Shown here piece by piece: positions 8,539 through 16,857 of a stretch of 28,649 nt of DNA. Numbering within the stretch: position 1 is the stretch's first letter; the number at the start of each line of letters is the position of its first letter. Under the pieces are notes generated by a model. It was not told where the DNA came from and made no database searches. It saw only the letters and a list, made by a program, of their open reading frames with translations. Source of the DNA: an uncultured Clostridiaceae bacterium (GTDB lineage Bacteria > Bacillota > Clostridia > Oscillospirales > Ruminococcaceae); NCBI GenBank assembly GCA_946411985.1, contig CAMKFY010000004.1, positions 1-28,649 on the forward strand, read 5' to 3'. The translations under genes were made by a program, and so were the position numbers.

Positions 8539-9297
8539 TTAAACTCCTTCAACTAATTCTTTATATATCTTTAACGTTATAATATCCTTTTCTAAATATA
8601 ATAAAACCATATTTTCTACTAAATTAGACAAAAACATTAAATATTTTTTATCTAATTTAAATTTAAAAATGTGTCTATCTTCCTTATAAACCACATAACG
8701 CATAGCGTATAACGAAGCTTTTGAAAGCTCAACCAAGCCTGCCATTTTATTGTTTTTATTAGCACAATCCGCGCACACCAAAAAGCCCTGACGTGCACAA
8801 AAAAACATAACATCATTTTCATAGCTACAACAAAACTTGCAGCAAACTAAATTTGGCATATAACCAGAAATAGATAGAAGCTTTAATTCAAAAACAAATT
8901 TTATAAACTCGCAACACAAACAGCCCTTCTCCAAAAGCCAAATAGCATTTAAAAGCAATTTTAAATGCCTCGACAAATTCCTTCCAGATAACCCTAAAAA
9001 ATAGCTAAGCTCACAAAAATATTGCGAAAGCGCAAACCTTATAGGAGAATACCTTAGCTTAAAAAACTGCTCAATATTTTCAACAGAGTCTACAATAATT
9101 CCAAATCTACCCCTAAAAAGATTAAATTCATAAAAACCAGCCACATAAACATTGCAATATACAGATTTTGTAATAGAACCTCTTATTTTAAATAATACGT
9201 TTAATATTCCGCTATCTAACGTTAACAAGCTCAAATATTTCCTATCTTCCGAACAGCTTCTACACCTTAAAACCACTGCCTTTGTTTTAAAGTTCAT
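8539..9297 (-). CDS. recO: DNA repair protein RecO
   Basis: 252 residues, normal length. RecO works with RecR (also in this window) to load RecA on SSB-coated single-stranded DNA. An N-terminal OB-fold (FKTKAVVLRCRSCSEDRKYLSLLTLDSG) precedes a helical domain with a four-cysteine zinc site: C-C-x-x-C in the LVCCKFCC segment and CADC further on. The ATG is preceded on the minus strand by GAGGTAAC. It lies 16 nt after dgkA. In most Firmicutes era and cdd separate dgkA from recO; both are absent here. Confidence 0.95.
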   Translation of the reverse strand: MNFKTKAVVLRCRSCSEDRKYLSLLTLDSGILNVLFKIRGSITKSVYCNVYVAGFYEFNLFRGRFGIIVDSVENIEQFFKLRYSPIRFALSQYFCELSYFLGLSGRNLSRHLKLLLNAIWLLEKGCLCCEFIKFVFELKLLSISGYMPNLVCCKFCCSYENDVMFFCARQGFLVCADCANKNNKMAGLVELSKASLYAMRYVVYKEDRHIFKFKLDKKYLMFLSNLVENMVLLYLEKDIITLKIYKELVEGV

Positions 9298-9313
9298 ATG
9301 TTACCTCAATAAA

Positions 9314-9868
9314 CTAATATTTAAAATTAAAATTCTTATTTTTCTTAGGCTTATATATTTTCACTTCATCTACACCTATAGCCTTATTAGATATTTTGAG
9401 TTTAAAACTTTTAAATATAAACAAAATTCCAAACCCCAATATTAAAACAAACAACAAAACACTATGCCAACTGCTAAAAACAACACACAAAGCACAATTA
9501 AGCTTTTCTGGCTTCCCAAACAAAGCTATGCCCACAAAAACAGCCACAATAGAGGACAAAAAAACCCCGCCTGCAGCCACATCTTTAGCCACTTTAGCTA
9601 GGCTATTATAAGCAGGAGAACTCAAATTTACCAAAGCCTCTATTGCAGTATTTATTATTTCACAAAAAATAACCATGCCAATTGTTAAAAATAAAACTGC
9701 ATACTCCAAACCGGTTAACTTAAAAAATAAAGAAAATGTAAACATAAAAACAGCAAACACAATATGAATTCTCATATTACGCTCATTTTTAATGCAATAA
9801 AAAAAGCCTTTTAACGCATATAAAAAACTTTTTTTTAGCTCTCGTAACTCTTTAATTTCATTTTTCAT
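9314..9868 (-). CDS. dgkA: Diacylglycerol/undecaprenol kinase (DgkA family)
   Basis: 184-residue membrane protein. The family phosphorylates undecaprenol or diacylglycerol to recycle lipid carriers. Seen here: an amphipathic N-terminus (SFLYALKGFFYCIKNERNMRIH), the catalytic/metal motif E-x2-N-T-A-I-E (Glu70, Asn73, Glu77), and AKVAKDVAAGGVFLSS. Gram-positive members are usually about 120-140 residues. This one has a C-terminal extension with another hydrophobic helix (SVLLFVLILGFGILFIF) and a basic tail. Its ATG overlaps the ybeY stop as ATGA, indicating translational coupling. Undecaprenol is the likely substrate from Gram-positive family knowledge, not from a residue seen here. Confidence 0.93.
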   Translation of the reverse strand: MKNEIKELRELKKSFLYALKGFFYCIKNERNMRIHIVFAVFMFTFSLFFKLTGLEYAVLFLTIGMVIFCEIINTAIEALVNLSSPAYNSLAKVAKDVAAGGVFLSSIVAVFVGIALFGKPEKLNCALCVVFSSWHSVLLFVLILGFGILFIFKSFKLKISNKAIGVDEVKIYKPKKNKNFNFKY

Positions 9869-10362
9869 ATATTTTTAGCTCTTTCAAATTTAAACTTTCT
9901 TTTAACTATAGCATTTAATATCTTTTCTTTTTTTCTCATAATAGCTGCGCTAACACCGCCATTTTCATGATCATAACCCAATAAATGCAACACAGAATGA
10001 ATTGTAAGCCGCGCTACCTCTTCGTTAAAACAACTGCTGCCATACAATTTTAACTGATTAAAAGCTTGCTGTAAAGAAATTACAATATCGCCCAAAACAA
10101 CAACCCCACCATATTCAAAATACCCATCAAAAGTTTTAGTAGGAAATGAGAGCACATCTGTTGGCTTGTTTTTATTTTTGTATTTCAAATTTAATTTGTG
10201 TATATTTTTATTATCTACAAACAATACGCTTATTTCAACCGATTTTAAAAATCTTTCTAACTTTAAAACCAGCCTGCAACAAAACTCTACAATATACCTT
10301 AATTCAAAACCAAAATTCACAACATATTGTTCATCTCTAAAATAAACCTTAACAAAACCCAA
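9865..10362 (-). CDS. ybeY: Endoribonuclease YbeY (rRNA maturation factor)
   Basis: A metal-dependent RNase that acts in 16S rRNA 3' maturation and ribosome quality control. The family zinc motif H-x3-H-x5-H is HSVLHLLGYDH, and NKPTDVLSFP and GDIVISLQQA are also characteristic. The TTG at 10362 is chosen because GGGGGG (10369-10374) lies 6 nt upstream and its N-terminus aligns with normal YbeY starts. An in-frame ATG at 10401 gives 13 more residues but has no visible ribosome binding site. The gene overlaps dgkA by 4 nt and follows phoH. The usual yqfF (HD-domain membrane protein) between phoH and ybeY is missing. Confidence 0.94.
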   Translation of the reverse strand: MGFVKVYFRDEQYVVNFGFELRYIVEFCCRLVLKLERFLKSVEISVLFVDNKNIHKLNLKYKNKNKPTDVLSFPTKTFDGYFEYGGVVVLGDIVISLQQAFNQLKLYGSSCFNEEVARLTIHSVLHLLGYDHENGGVSAAIMRKKEKILNAIVKRKFKFERAKNI

Positions 10363-10421
10363 ATTCAACCCCCCAGTGTTATTATAGCAAAAAATACACA
10401 TATTTAAAATTAAAAGGTAGA

Positions 10422-11372
10422 CTATTTTGAGCTACTTTCATATGCTCTAATTATTTTCTGCACTATTTCATGTCGCACAATATCTTTATTTTCAAAATTT
10501 ATTATAGCAATAGACTCCACCCCATTTAACACATTAACAGCGTCTAAAAGCCCAGACTTGCTCCTATCTGCCAAATCTATTTGAGTAACATCGCCAGTAA
10601 CCACCATTTTAGAACCACTTCCAAACCGTGTTAAAAACATCTTCATCTGCGTAAATGTAGTGTTTTGAGCTTCGTCTAATATTATAAAGCTTTCTCCCAG
10701 CGTTCTGCCTCGCATATAGGCAAGTGGCACTATTTCTATTTTTCTGCGCTCTAAATATTTGTTAAAGCTATCAATTCCTATAATTTGCTCTATAATATCG
10801 TAAAGTGGCCTTAAGTATGGGTCTATTTTACTTTGAAAATCTCCTGGCAAAAAGCCAAGGTTCTCCCCAGCCTCCACAACAGGCCTTGTAAGTATTATTT
10901 TATCAACCAACTTATTTTTAAAAGCGTTTATTGCTTTAGCAACAGCTATATATGTTTTCCCTGTGCCGGCAGGCCCCACTGCAAAGGTTATTGTGTTTTT
11001 TTCTATTAAATTTAAATATATCTTCTGAGCTAATGTTTTAGTTAAAATTGGTTTATTTTTAAAATTTACACATATCTGCTCCTTAAAAGAGTCTGCAGGT
11101 AGTGAAAGTTGCTCACCACCATTGCAATTTAATATATATTCTACATTTTGCTTAGTTAAAATTTCACCCCTTTTTAAACTCGTTAAAATGTATTCCACAG
11201 CCTTTTTAGCTAAAAACACACCCTTTTCTTCACCAAAAATTTTAAGTTTTCCGCCCCTAACTACAATATTTACACAATACCTTTCCTGCAATAAATTTAT
11301 ATTTTCATCATAGCTTCCAAATAACCCATCTACAAAATTAATTCCGTCTAAATTTATACATTCTTGAACCAT
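10422..11372 (-). CDS. phoH: PhoH-like ATPase
   Basis: 316 residues, normal for the family. A short KH-like N-terminal region (about 30-70) precedes the ATPase domain with Walker A GPAGTGKT (133-140) and Walker B FIILDEAQN. Other family signatures are TRPVVEAGENLGFLPGD, AYMRGRTL and VTGDVTQIDL. The role is thought to be RNA-related because PhoH-family proteins co-occur with YbeY; the exact reaction is unsettled. It opens a minus-strand unit phoH-ybeY-dgkA-recO(-mutS2) and has its own candidate promoter in the 87-nt gap after yqfD. Confidence 0.96.
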   Translation of the reverse strand: MVQECINLDGINFVDGLFGSYDENINLLQERYCVNIVVRGGKLKIFGEEKGVFLAKKAVEYILTSLKRGEILTKQNVEYILNCNGGEQLSLPADSFKEQICVNFKNKPILTKTLAQKIYLNLIEKNTITFAVGPAGTGKTYIAVAKAINAFKNKLVDKIILTRPVVEAGENLGFLPGDFQSKIDPYLRPLYDIIEQIIGIDSFNKYLERRKIEIVPLAYMRGRTLGESFIILDEAQNTTFTQMKMFLTRFGSGSKMVVTGDVTQIDLADRSKSGLLDAVNVLNGVESIAIINFENKDIVRHEIVQKIIRAYESSSK

Positions 11373-11413
11373 AAAATATAACTCTCTCTTTAAAAAAATT
11401 TAAGACGCATTAT

Positions 11414-11422
11414 ATTATATCA
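11414..11422 (-). promoter_or_regulatory. Candidate extended -10 promoter of the phoH unit
   Basis: On the minus strand TGATATAAT, an extended -10 element, lies about 40 nt upstream of the phoH ATG; a second overlapping TATAAT follows it. No consensus -35 is present at 17 nt. It would let the housekeeping genes be expressed independently of the sporulation pair yqfC-yqfD upstream. Confidence 0.45.
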
Positions 11423-11459
11423 CAAAAATAAATTTAATGCACAAAAACAATATTAACTA

Positions 11460-12668
11460 CTACTCTTCATCTTCGCTTTTTTTGCTTTCCAACCTACTCT
11501 GCACACTTTCAACATCTAACGGAACTTTTTTATCTACACGTTGTTCCACTAATAATTCAGATTTTAAAACTACCTCATCATCATTCTCCTCAAAATTATA
11601 AAATCTATTTAAGATTTTGCTTCCCATAAATTCATTTAATTCCCATTTTTTCTCCTCAGACGCCAAAACTCTTTTTATATTTTTAATATCATTAGCCAAA
11701 TTTACCGTCTCATATACGTCATAAACGGTTGTTTGCATTAAAATTGGAAACCGTATACCTAACAATTTTAAAGGTTTATAAATTTCCTTACATTTTACAA
11801 CTTTTTTATCTTTTCTGTTTAGCTTTAACGGTATTTTAAGGCCAAACAACGAAAAACTTTTTTCAAACTTTTGAATGCCTGTTTTCTGATCTATTACGCT
11901 ATTTTTGTTGCAATGTATTTCATTTTTGTGGCGCACCTTCGCAATAATTTTAGCACTAGATGGCGAAATAATAACGTTATCTCTGCCTTTAATTTCTTCC
12001 ACGCTGCTCACCAAAAGCTGGCCTTTATGTATAACGTCGCCTACATTAACCAAAGGAGTGCCACTATATGCTTCAACATATACTACCTCGCCGTCAAAAT
12101 TTGACACTATTTCTCCAGGGCCTTCAAAATTTACTATTTCTGGCTTTCTTTTAGATTCACTAATTTCTATAACATATTTTCCAGCCACCCTATTTAAACT
12201 AACCCACGAAATTTCAGGAAATTTTTCCTTTAATTTAAATTCTATATCTTTTTCATCTATATTTCCTATAAAAGACCCAAAATGAAGCCCATTTTCGTCA
12301 CAAACTTTAAACACCTGCTCATCGGAAACCAAAGCGTTGCCATTTACCTCAACATTCCAAACAAAAAGATTTGAAATAAATATAGCCAAAAAGAACACCA
12401 AAACGCCAACACAAAGCCCAAAACGGAATCTATATTTTTTTAAAAAATTTAAAAACCCAAAATCTCTAAACTTGGTTATAAAGCAACCGCAATAAATAGA
12501 TTCATTGTTTAAATATCTATAATCTTTAGTCATGCAACGCGAAGTAACAAGCTTGCCCCTTTTTCGCACCAGCCATATATTTTTTTGAAATTTAGACAAA
12601 AAATTATTAAAATCTCCTTCTATTTTAAACTCACTAAACCCTAAAAACCATCTTACAATTTCTATCAT
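11460..12668 (-). CDS. yqfD: Sporulation protein YqfD
   Basis: 402 residues. YqfD is conserved in spore formers next to yqfC and phoH, and belongs to the sigma-E regulon in Bacillus; its mechanism is not established. Seen here: an N-terminal soluble region (SEFKIEGDFNNFLSKF), one transmembrane helix (about 83-104, GLCVGVLVFFLAIFISNLFVW), and then WNVEVNGNALVSDEQV and PEISWVSLNRVAGKYVIEISE, which resemble a POTRA-like extracytoplasmic domain. A GEIVSNFDGEVVYVEAYSGTPLVNVGDVIHKGQLL segment follows. The C-terminus is acidic. The ATG overlaps the yqfC stop (ATGA) and is preceded by GGGAGG. Confidence 0.94.
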   Translation of the reverse strand: MIEIVRWFLGFSEFKIEGDFNNFLSKFQKNIWLVRKRGKLVTSRCMTKDYRYLNNESIYCGCFITKFRDFGFLNFLKKYRFRFGLCVGVLVFFLAIFISNLFVWNVEVNGNALVSDEQVFKVCDENGLHFGSFIGNIDEKDIEFKLKEKFPEISWVSLNRVAGKYVIEISESKRKPEIVNFEGPGEIVSNFDGEVVYVEAYSGTPLVNVGDVIHKGQLLVSSVEEIKGRDNVIISPSSAKIIAKVRHKNEIHCNKNSVIDQKTGIQKFEKSFSLFGLKIPLKLNRKDKKVVKCKEIYKPLKLLGIRFPILMQTTVYDVYETVNLANDIKNIKRVLASEEKKWELNEFMGSKILNRFYNFEENDDEVVLKSELLVEQRVDKKVPLDVESVQSRLESKKSEDEE

Positions 12669-12958
12669 GTTTTTCCTCCCTTATATTCAAACTCAGCTGA
12701 TATTATATGACCTGTTAAAATAAGTTCGTCTTGCAATAAATCTCCCAACACTAAATTTGAACCCATAATTTTAAGATTCTTTTCACCGTCAGACACCACT
12801 AACAAACTATCATCATAAACTAATATTTTTTTATATCCACTTATAACCGCTTGATAATCGGAATATAACGTAACAGTTATGTCATTTGTTAAAGTATTTG
12901 GAACAAAATTTAATATTCTAGATATTTTTCTGGCCAAACCATTAATTTTATGAGACAA
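12665..12958 (-). CDS. yqfC: YabP/YqfC-family sporulation protein
   Basis: 97 residues, typical length. The YabP/YqfC fold is recognisable from PNTLTNDITVTLYSDYQAVISGYKKILVYDD and GSNLVLGDLLQDELILTGHIISAEFEYKGG. The start is TTG at 12958, placed 7 nt after GGAGG. The family is sporulation-specific and sigma-E controlled in Bacillus, and the protein is presumed to act with YqfD at the forespore membrane. It is the first gene of the minus-strand cluster and is divergent from the ylbJ-type gene, another sporulation family. Confidence 0.92.
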   Translation of the reverse strand: MSHKINGLARKISRILNFVPNTLTNDITVTLYSDYQAVISGYKKILVYDDSLLVVSDGEKNLKIMGSNLVLGDLLQDELILTGHIISAEFEYKGGKT

Positions 12959-12999
12959 ATTTTAGCCTCCTTTTAAAAAAAATAATATAAAAATTTAAC

Positions 13000-13034
13000 A
13001 TTAATTTATATTAAAAAATTTACAAGCATATACA
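13000..13034 (+). promoter_or_regulatory. Weak candidate sigma-E-type promoter before the ylbJ-type gene
   Basis: In the 114-nt divergent gap, TTATATT is followed after 14 nt by CATATACAT. This loosely resembles the sigma-E pattern (kmATATT, ~14 nt, CATACAnT) known from Bacillus. The match is imperfect; the alternative TATACATT register fits the -10 better but makes the spacer 16 nt. Both flanking genes belong to families under sigma-E control elsewhere, which is the main support. Confidence 0.28.
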
Positions 13035-13072
13035 TTGCAAAAGACAATTAATTTGGAGGAACTAAAAAATTT

Positions 13073-14152
13073 ATGAAAAAACTTAAAAATATTATCAGCA
13101 TATTTTCATTATCTAGCTTAGTATTTATATTTTTATTTTCTAAACAACTTTATAAAGGCGCCGTGCAAGGAATAGAACTATGTATAAATATTCTAATTCC
13201 ATCTCTATTTATATTTTTAATAATATCTGAATTTTTTTACAGAACAAAAGCATTAAATTTTATATTAAAACCATTTAGTTTTGCATGTGAAAAACTCTTT
13301 AAAATAGACAGATCTATATGCCCTATAATTTTTTTTAGTTTAATATGCGGATACCCTGCTGGAGCAAACCTTATAGCAAACCTTGTGCAAAAAAAGGTAA
13401 TATCTAAAAAAACAGCCTCAAGGATGTTATATTTTTGCGTTAACGCCGGGCCATCCTTTTTAATAAGCGGAATATCTATACATTTTTCTAACAGTATAAC
13501 TTTTGGCGTAATGCTTTTAATATCGCAAATAACTGCATTTTTAGTTGTAGGCATATTTAGTTCTATTGGCGAAAAGTTAGAAAAAGCTCAAAATATTGAA
13601 ACAATAAAAGAAAGCTTTAAGGCTCCAATAGCTTTAGTGTTATCTGTAAAAAATTCAATAAAAAACATGGCAATAATTTGCGGGTTTACAATATTCTTTT
13701 CAGCAATTATTAACTTTATTTTACAGCTAAATATTTTTAATATAAATTCTAAATTTTATTTAAAACCACTAATTATAGGTTTATTAGAAGTCACAAACGG
13801 TGCTATTAACTGCAGGCAAATTAACAACATAAACATATTTTTAATAATTGCTTTAATAACATCATTTGGAGGGCTATGCGTGCATATGCAAATAATGGCT
13901 ATAACGTATAGAGCAAAAATACCATTTAAAAATTTTTATTTATGGCGTATAATATACGTTCTGGTGAGCCTTACAACATCTGCTTTTATATTCACAAAAT
14001 TTGCGCTGCCAAATAACACAGAACAAAAAATTATAGAACAAAATATATCAATACACACACCTATAATTTCGGTATGCCTACTAATATTATCTATTACACT
14101 ATTGTGTTGCGACAAAAAAATTATTATAATAAATAAAAAGCTCAAAAAATGA
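13073..14152 (+). CDS. ylbJ: YlbJ-type sporulation integral membrane protein (nucleoside-recognition/gate domain)
   Basis: 359 residues with about 8-9 hydrophobic segments. Family signatures are GIELCINILIPSLFIFLIISEFF near the N-terminus, LICGYPAGANLIANL, and FCVNAGPSFLISG; the Gly-Tyr-Pro-x-Gly-Ala motif is typical of YlbJ. In Bacillus YlbJ is a sigma-E-dependent membrane protein needed for sporulation. The ATG lies 12 nt after GGAGGA (13055-13060). It heads a plus-strand run: this gene, the small Cys4 protein, the DnaD-like gene and the DnaC-like gene. Its TGA overlaps an in-frame ATG of the next reading frame. Confidence 0.88.
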   Translation: MKKLKNIISIFSLSSLVFIFLFSKQLYKGAVQGIELCINILIPSLFIFLIISEFFYRTKALNFILKPFSFACEKLFKIDRSICPIIFFSLICGYPAGANLIANLVQKKVISKKTASRMLYFCVNAGPSFLISGISIHFSNSITFGVMLLISQITAFLVVGIFSSIGEKLEKAQNIETIKESFKAPIALVLSVKNSIKNMAIICGFTIFFSAIINFILQLNIFNINSKFYLKPLIIGLLEVTNGAINCRQINNINIFLIIALITSFGGLCVHMQIMAITYRAKIPFKNFYLWRIIYVLVSLTTSAFIFTKFALPNNTEQKIIEQNISIHTPIISVCLLILSITLLCCDKKIIIINKKLKK

Positions 14153-14166
14153 GAGGTTTTTTATTT

Positions 14167-14376
14167 GTGAAAAATTTATTTAACAAAAAAATTCCACCGT
14201 CATGTGAATATTGCAAAATAGGCAAACAAATAACAGAAGATATTATACTTTGTGTTAAATATGGCGTAACAACAAAAAACAATTTTTGCAAAAAATTTAG
14301 ATATAATCCACTAAAAAGAATACCTAAAAAACAAAATCTTTCTCTTAATTTTGACGAAAAAGATTTTATAATTTAA
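14167..14376 (+). CDS. Small conserved Cys4 protein, probable zinc ribbon
   Basis: About 69 residues. Four cysteines (C13, C16, C29, C41) in the pattern PPSCEYC...ILC...NFCKKF, followed by YNPLKR and an acidic tail ending in DEKDFII, match a small uncharacterised clostridial family as I recall it. Metal binding is inferred from the cysteines. The GTG at 14167 lies 10 nt after AGAGG and gives the short N-terminus MKNLFNKKIPP. An in-frame ATG at 14149, overlapping the previous stop as ATGA, is the alternative. The function is unknown; the position just before the replication-loading genes is the only clue. Confidence 0.82.
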   Translation: MKNLFNKKIPPSCEYCKIGKQITEDIILCVKYGVTTKNNFCKKFRYNPLKRIPKKQNLSLNFDEKDFII

Positions 14377-14396
14377 ATTAAAGAAGGTTTTATTTA

Positions 14397-15299
14397 ATGA
14401 AATACGAAATAAACCCTAAAAAGATGTTTAATCTCACAGCTATTCCTTTTGAAATTAAGGAATATATAAACGAATTTAATGGAGACTACTTAAAAATTTT
14501 ATTTCTAATATTTAGTGAAAACAAACAGCTAACAGCATTTGAAATAGCAACAAAATTAGACATTAACGTTAGCTTAGTAGACGATGCTATAAAATATTGG
14601 AAATTTAAGGGCATTTTAAGTTTCCCAAAAGAAGAAAAAGCGGTGTTTGAAATTGAAAAGCCGTCTGCAGAACACATTACAACTAAAGAGCTAACACAAG
14701 CAAAACAAGAAAATGAAGTTGTAGATATGTTGCTAAGCGAAGCACAGGCTCTATATAAAAGGCCACTAAAGCCAATAGAAACAAGAACAATGTTATACAT
14801 ATTCGAATACTACAGCCTCCCTGTAGACGTTATATTAATGGTGGTAGATTTTTGTATACGCTGTAACAGATCTTTAAAAAAAATAGTGTCAATGTGCGAA
14901 AATATGCACGATAATGGAATAACATCACACAAGCAAGCAGAGCAATATATTAAAGATTCAACAAAAAGGTATAATATAGAAAAACATATAAAAAACTGTT
15001 TTGGCATACACAATAGAATGCTATCTTTAAATGAAAAAAAATATATATATAAATGGGCTTTTGAATATAAATTTGAAATTAATATAATAAAAATTGCATA
15101 CAACAAATGCGTAGACTCAACAGGCACTATGTCTTTTCCATATATAGAAAAAATTTTGCAAAACTGGAAAGAATTAGGTGTTAAAGTTCCTTCAGATATT
15201 GAAAAACTCAGTAAAAAGAAAACTAAAAATAACTCAAAGAAAACTTCGTATAATATTAAAGAACTCTTAGCCGCAAACCCACTATATATTCCACAATAA
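14397..15299 (+). CDS. DnaD-domain replication protein
   Basis: 300 residues. The N-terminal ~85 residues look like a winged helix (LTAFEIATKLDINVSLVDDAIKYWKFKGIL). Two DnaD-like segments follow, the second ending with the diagnostic Y-x3-I-L-x2-W motif in YIEKILQNWKELGV. DnaD proteins help load the replicative helicase at origins and restart sites. A basic tail (KKKTKNNSKK) fits DNA binding. AAGAAGG lies upstream of the ATG. The gene sits directly before a DnaC/DnaI-type loader, a pairing common in Clostridia, so the two probably act together. Confidence 0.92.
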   Translation: MKYEINPKKMFNLTAIPFEIKEYINEFNGDYLKILFLIFSENKQLTAFEIATKLDINVSLVDDAIKYWKFKGILSFPKEEKAVFEIEKPSAEHITTKELTQAKQENEVVDMLLSEAQALYKRPLKPIETRTMLYIFEYYSLPVDVILMVVDFCIRCNRSLKKIVSMCENMHDNGITSHKQAEQYIKDSTKRYNIEKHIKNCFGIHNRMLSLNEKKYIYKWAFEYKFEINIIKIAYNKCVDSTGTMSFPYIEKILQNWKELGVKVPSDIEKLSKKKTKNNSKKTSYNIKELLAANPLYIPQ

Positions 15300-15319
15300 A
15301 ATATATTCCACAATAAAAT
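15286..15319 (+). repeat. 17-bp perfect tandem repeat across the DnaD-like stop codon
   Basis: ATATTCCACAATAAAAT occurs at 15286-15302 and again at 15303-15319 with no gap. The stop codon (15297-15299) lies in the first copy, so the protein is unaffected and the second copy is in the untranslated gap. It looks like a recent replication-slippage duplication. Confidence 0.9.
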
Positions 15320-15349
15320 TTTATTTTATTTAGTAAGGGGGTTTAAAAA

Positions 15350-16747
15350 TTGATAATAAGTAAAAAAGAGATATATAAAATGGCGTATAAAGAATTAGAA
15401 AATAGAAGATTTAATAGAAAAATATTGCAAAAAAAAAATATAGAAAAAGCATTCAAAATATGTCCAGAAATTGAGATATTATATAAAAATATAAACTTAA
15501 CATCTATGAACTTAGCAAAAACAATATATTCTACGAAATATAAAAACAAAGTTGTAATAAATAAAGCTAAAATGGCAATATTACGCGAAAATATTAGCAT
15601 AACATCTAAAGAATTAGAAGAAACAATACGTGCACTAAAAGAAATAAAAAAAGAAGAAATAGTAAGCAAAACAGAGTTATGTGAGTTATTTAAAAATATT
15701 AATTTAGCGCATATAGAGCTGGAAAAAGCGTTACCCATTCAAAATGGGCAAAAAATTATATTAGATAAAGCTGTAGTTGTAGAATTATTTAGAAATATTG
15801 TTTTAACATTAAAAGAGTTGGAAAAATTACATTTTGAGGAATATGGTTCAAACAGAATTGGAATAAAATTAGGAAAGCTATATTCATATATTATTGCATT
15901 ACTTGAAGAATTAAAAAAATTAATATATTCAAAACAAAACAACAAAGAATATATATTAAACAAAATTAAAAATGAGAATATATTAGCGCAAGGAGAAATT
16001 GAAAAACTTTTGCTAAAAAATAATATGCCCAGGAGCTTTCTAAACCCTGAGCCTTATTGCAAAAAATGTGAAGATTATGGCGTAATAAAAAATGAACGAT
16101 GCGAATGTTTAAACAAATTAGTTAAATCTATAATATCTAAACAATGGCTTAAAAATTTAAACTCTGAAGAGATGAGTTTTAACAACTTTAATTTAAACTA
16201 CTACTCAAAAACGCCAGATGAAAACCAAATAACTGCCTTCCAACAGATGAGCAAAATATATGAAAGATGCAAAAGCTACGCCAAGAACTTTTCAAAAAGC
16301 TCTGGCGGAATTTTAATGACGGGGCTAACGGGGCTTGGCAAAACACACATATCTATTGCAATAGCATTAGAGGTTATAAACAAAGGCTTCACAGCACTTT
16401 ACGAAACCTCATGCGCAGCCGTTCGCAACCTGTTAAGCAACAAATATGTAAACGAAGAAGAACAATATCTAAACACAATAAGCGAAGCAGACCTTTTAAT
16501 ATTAGACGACCTAGGAAGCGAATTTAAATCACAGTTTAACAGGTCTGCAATATTTGAAATAATAAATACACGAACAAATTTTAACAAACCAACAATAATA
16601 AACACAAACCTAACGCCAGAAGAACTAGAATCTGCGTATAACTCAAGAATAGTGTCTAGAATTCTTTCAACATTTGAAATTATGGTGTTCCAAGGCACAG
16701 ACAACAGAAAAAAGGCGTCCCTAAAAAGACAAGACACCACACAATAA
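15350..16747 (+). CDS. DnaC/DnaI-type helicase loader ATPase with amplified N-terminal helical repeats
   Basis: 465 residues; related loaders are about 320-330. The C-terminal half is an AAA+ domain: Walker A GLTGLGKT (325-332), Walker B LLILDDLG (382-389), sensor-1 IINTNL and an Arg-containing SRIVSRI. It is preceded by a Cys-rich zinc-like segment (C237, C240, C251, C253). The extra length is an array of units of about 34 residues at about 39-222, each with a N-I-x-[LI]-[TA]...ELE(K) core (anchors at residues 47, 81, 116, 149, about 181, 210). The single copy found in normal loaders corresponds to one unit. TTG start with AAGGGGG 8 nt upstream. The role, loading DnaB helicase with the DnaD-like protein, is inferred from family and context. 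Confidence 0.93.
   Translation: MIISKKEIYKMAYKELENRRFNRKILQKKNIEKAFKICPEIEILYKNINLTSMNLAKTIYSTKYKNKVVINKAKMAILRENISITSKELEETIRALKEIKKEEIVSKTELCELFKNINLAHIELEKALPIQNGQKIILDKAVVVELFRNIVLTLKELEKLHFEEYGSNRIGIKLGKLYSYIIALLEELKKLIYSKQNNKEYILNKIKNENILAQGEIEKLLLKNNMPRSFLNPEPYCKKCEDYGVIKNERCECLNKLVKSIISKQWLKNLNSEEMSFNNFNLNYYSKTPDENQITAFQQMSKIYERCKSYAKNFSKSSGGILMTGLTGLGKTHISIAIALEVINKGFTALYETSCAAVRNLLSNKYVNEEEQYLNTISEADLLILDDLGSEFKSQFNRSAIFEIINTRTNFNKPTIINTNLTPEELESAYNSRIVSRILSTFEIMVFQGTDNRKKASLKRQDTTQ
15464..15976 (+). repeat. Degenerate ~102-bp tandem repeat array within the DnaC-like gene
   Basis: Five units encode the segments starting PEIEILYKNI, KMAILRENI, TELCELFKNI, VVVELFRNI and GKLYSYIIAL. 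A related motif (KNENILAQGEIEKL) follows the array. The period between aligned Leu residues (44, 78, 113, 146) is 33-35 codons. The copies are clearly related at protein level but diverged in DNA, so the amplification is old and the frame has been kept. Confidence 0.75.
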
Positions 16748-16762
16748 CCAAAACACAAAAAC

Positions 16763-16838
16763 TGGTGGGTTACCCGGGACTCGAACCCGGGACCTTCCGA
16801 TTAAAAGCCGGGCGCTCTACCTACTGAGCTAGTAACCC
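16763..16838 (-). tRNA. tRNA-Lys (anticodon UUU)
   Basis: A complete 76-nt cloverleaf with encoded CCA. The acceptor stem GGGTTAC/GTAACCC has 7 bp, the D stem is GCTC/GAGC, the T stem is CCGGG/CCCGG, and the anticodon loop CTTTTAA gives UUU. The anticodon stem has a C-A mismatch at 27-43 and a G-U at 31-39, which is slightly irregular. It is tail-to-tail with the DnaC-like gene, 15 nt away. Confidence 0.97.
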
Positions 16839-16857
16839 AAAAACTAAGCACAGTTGC

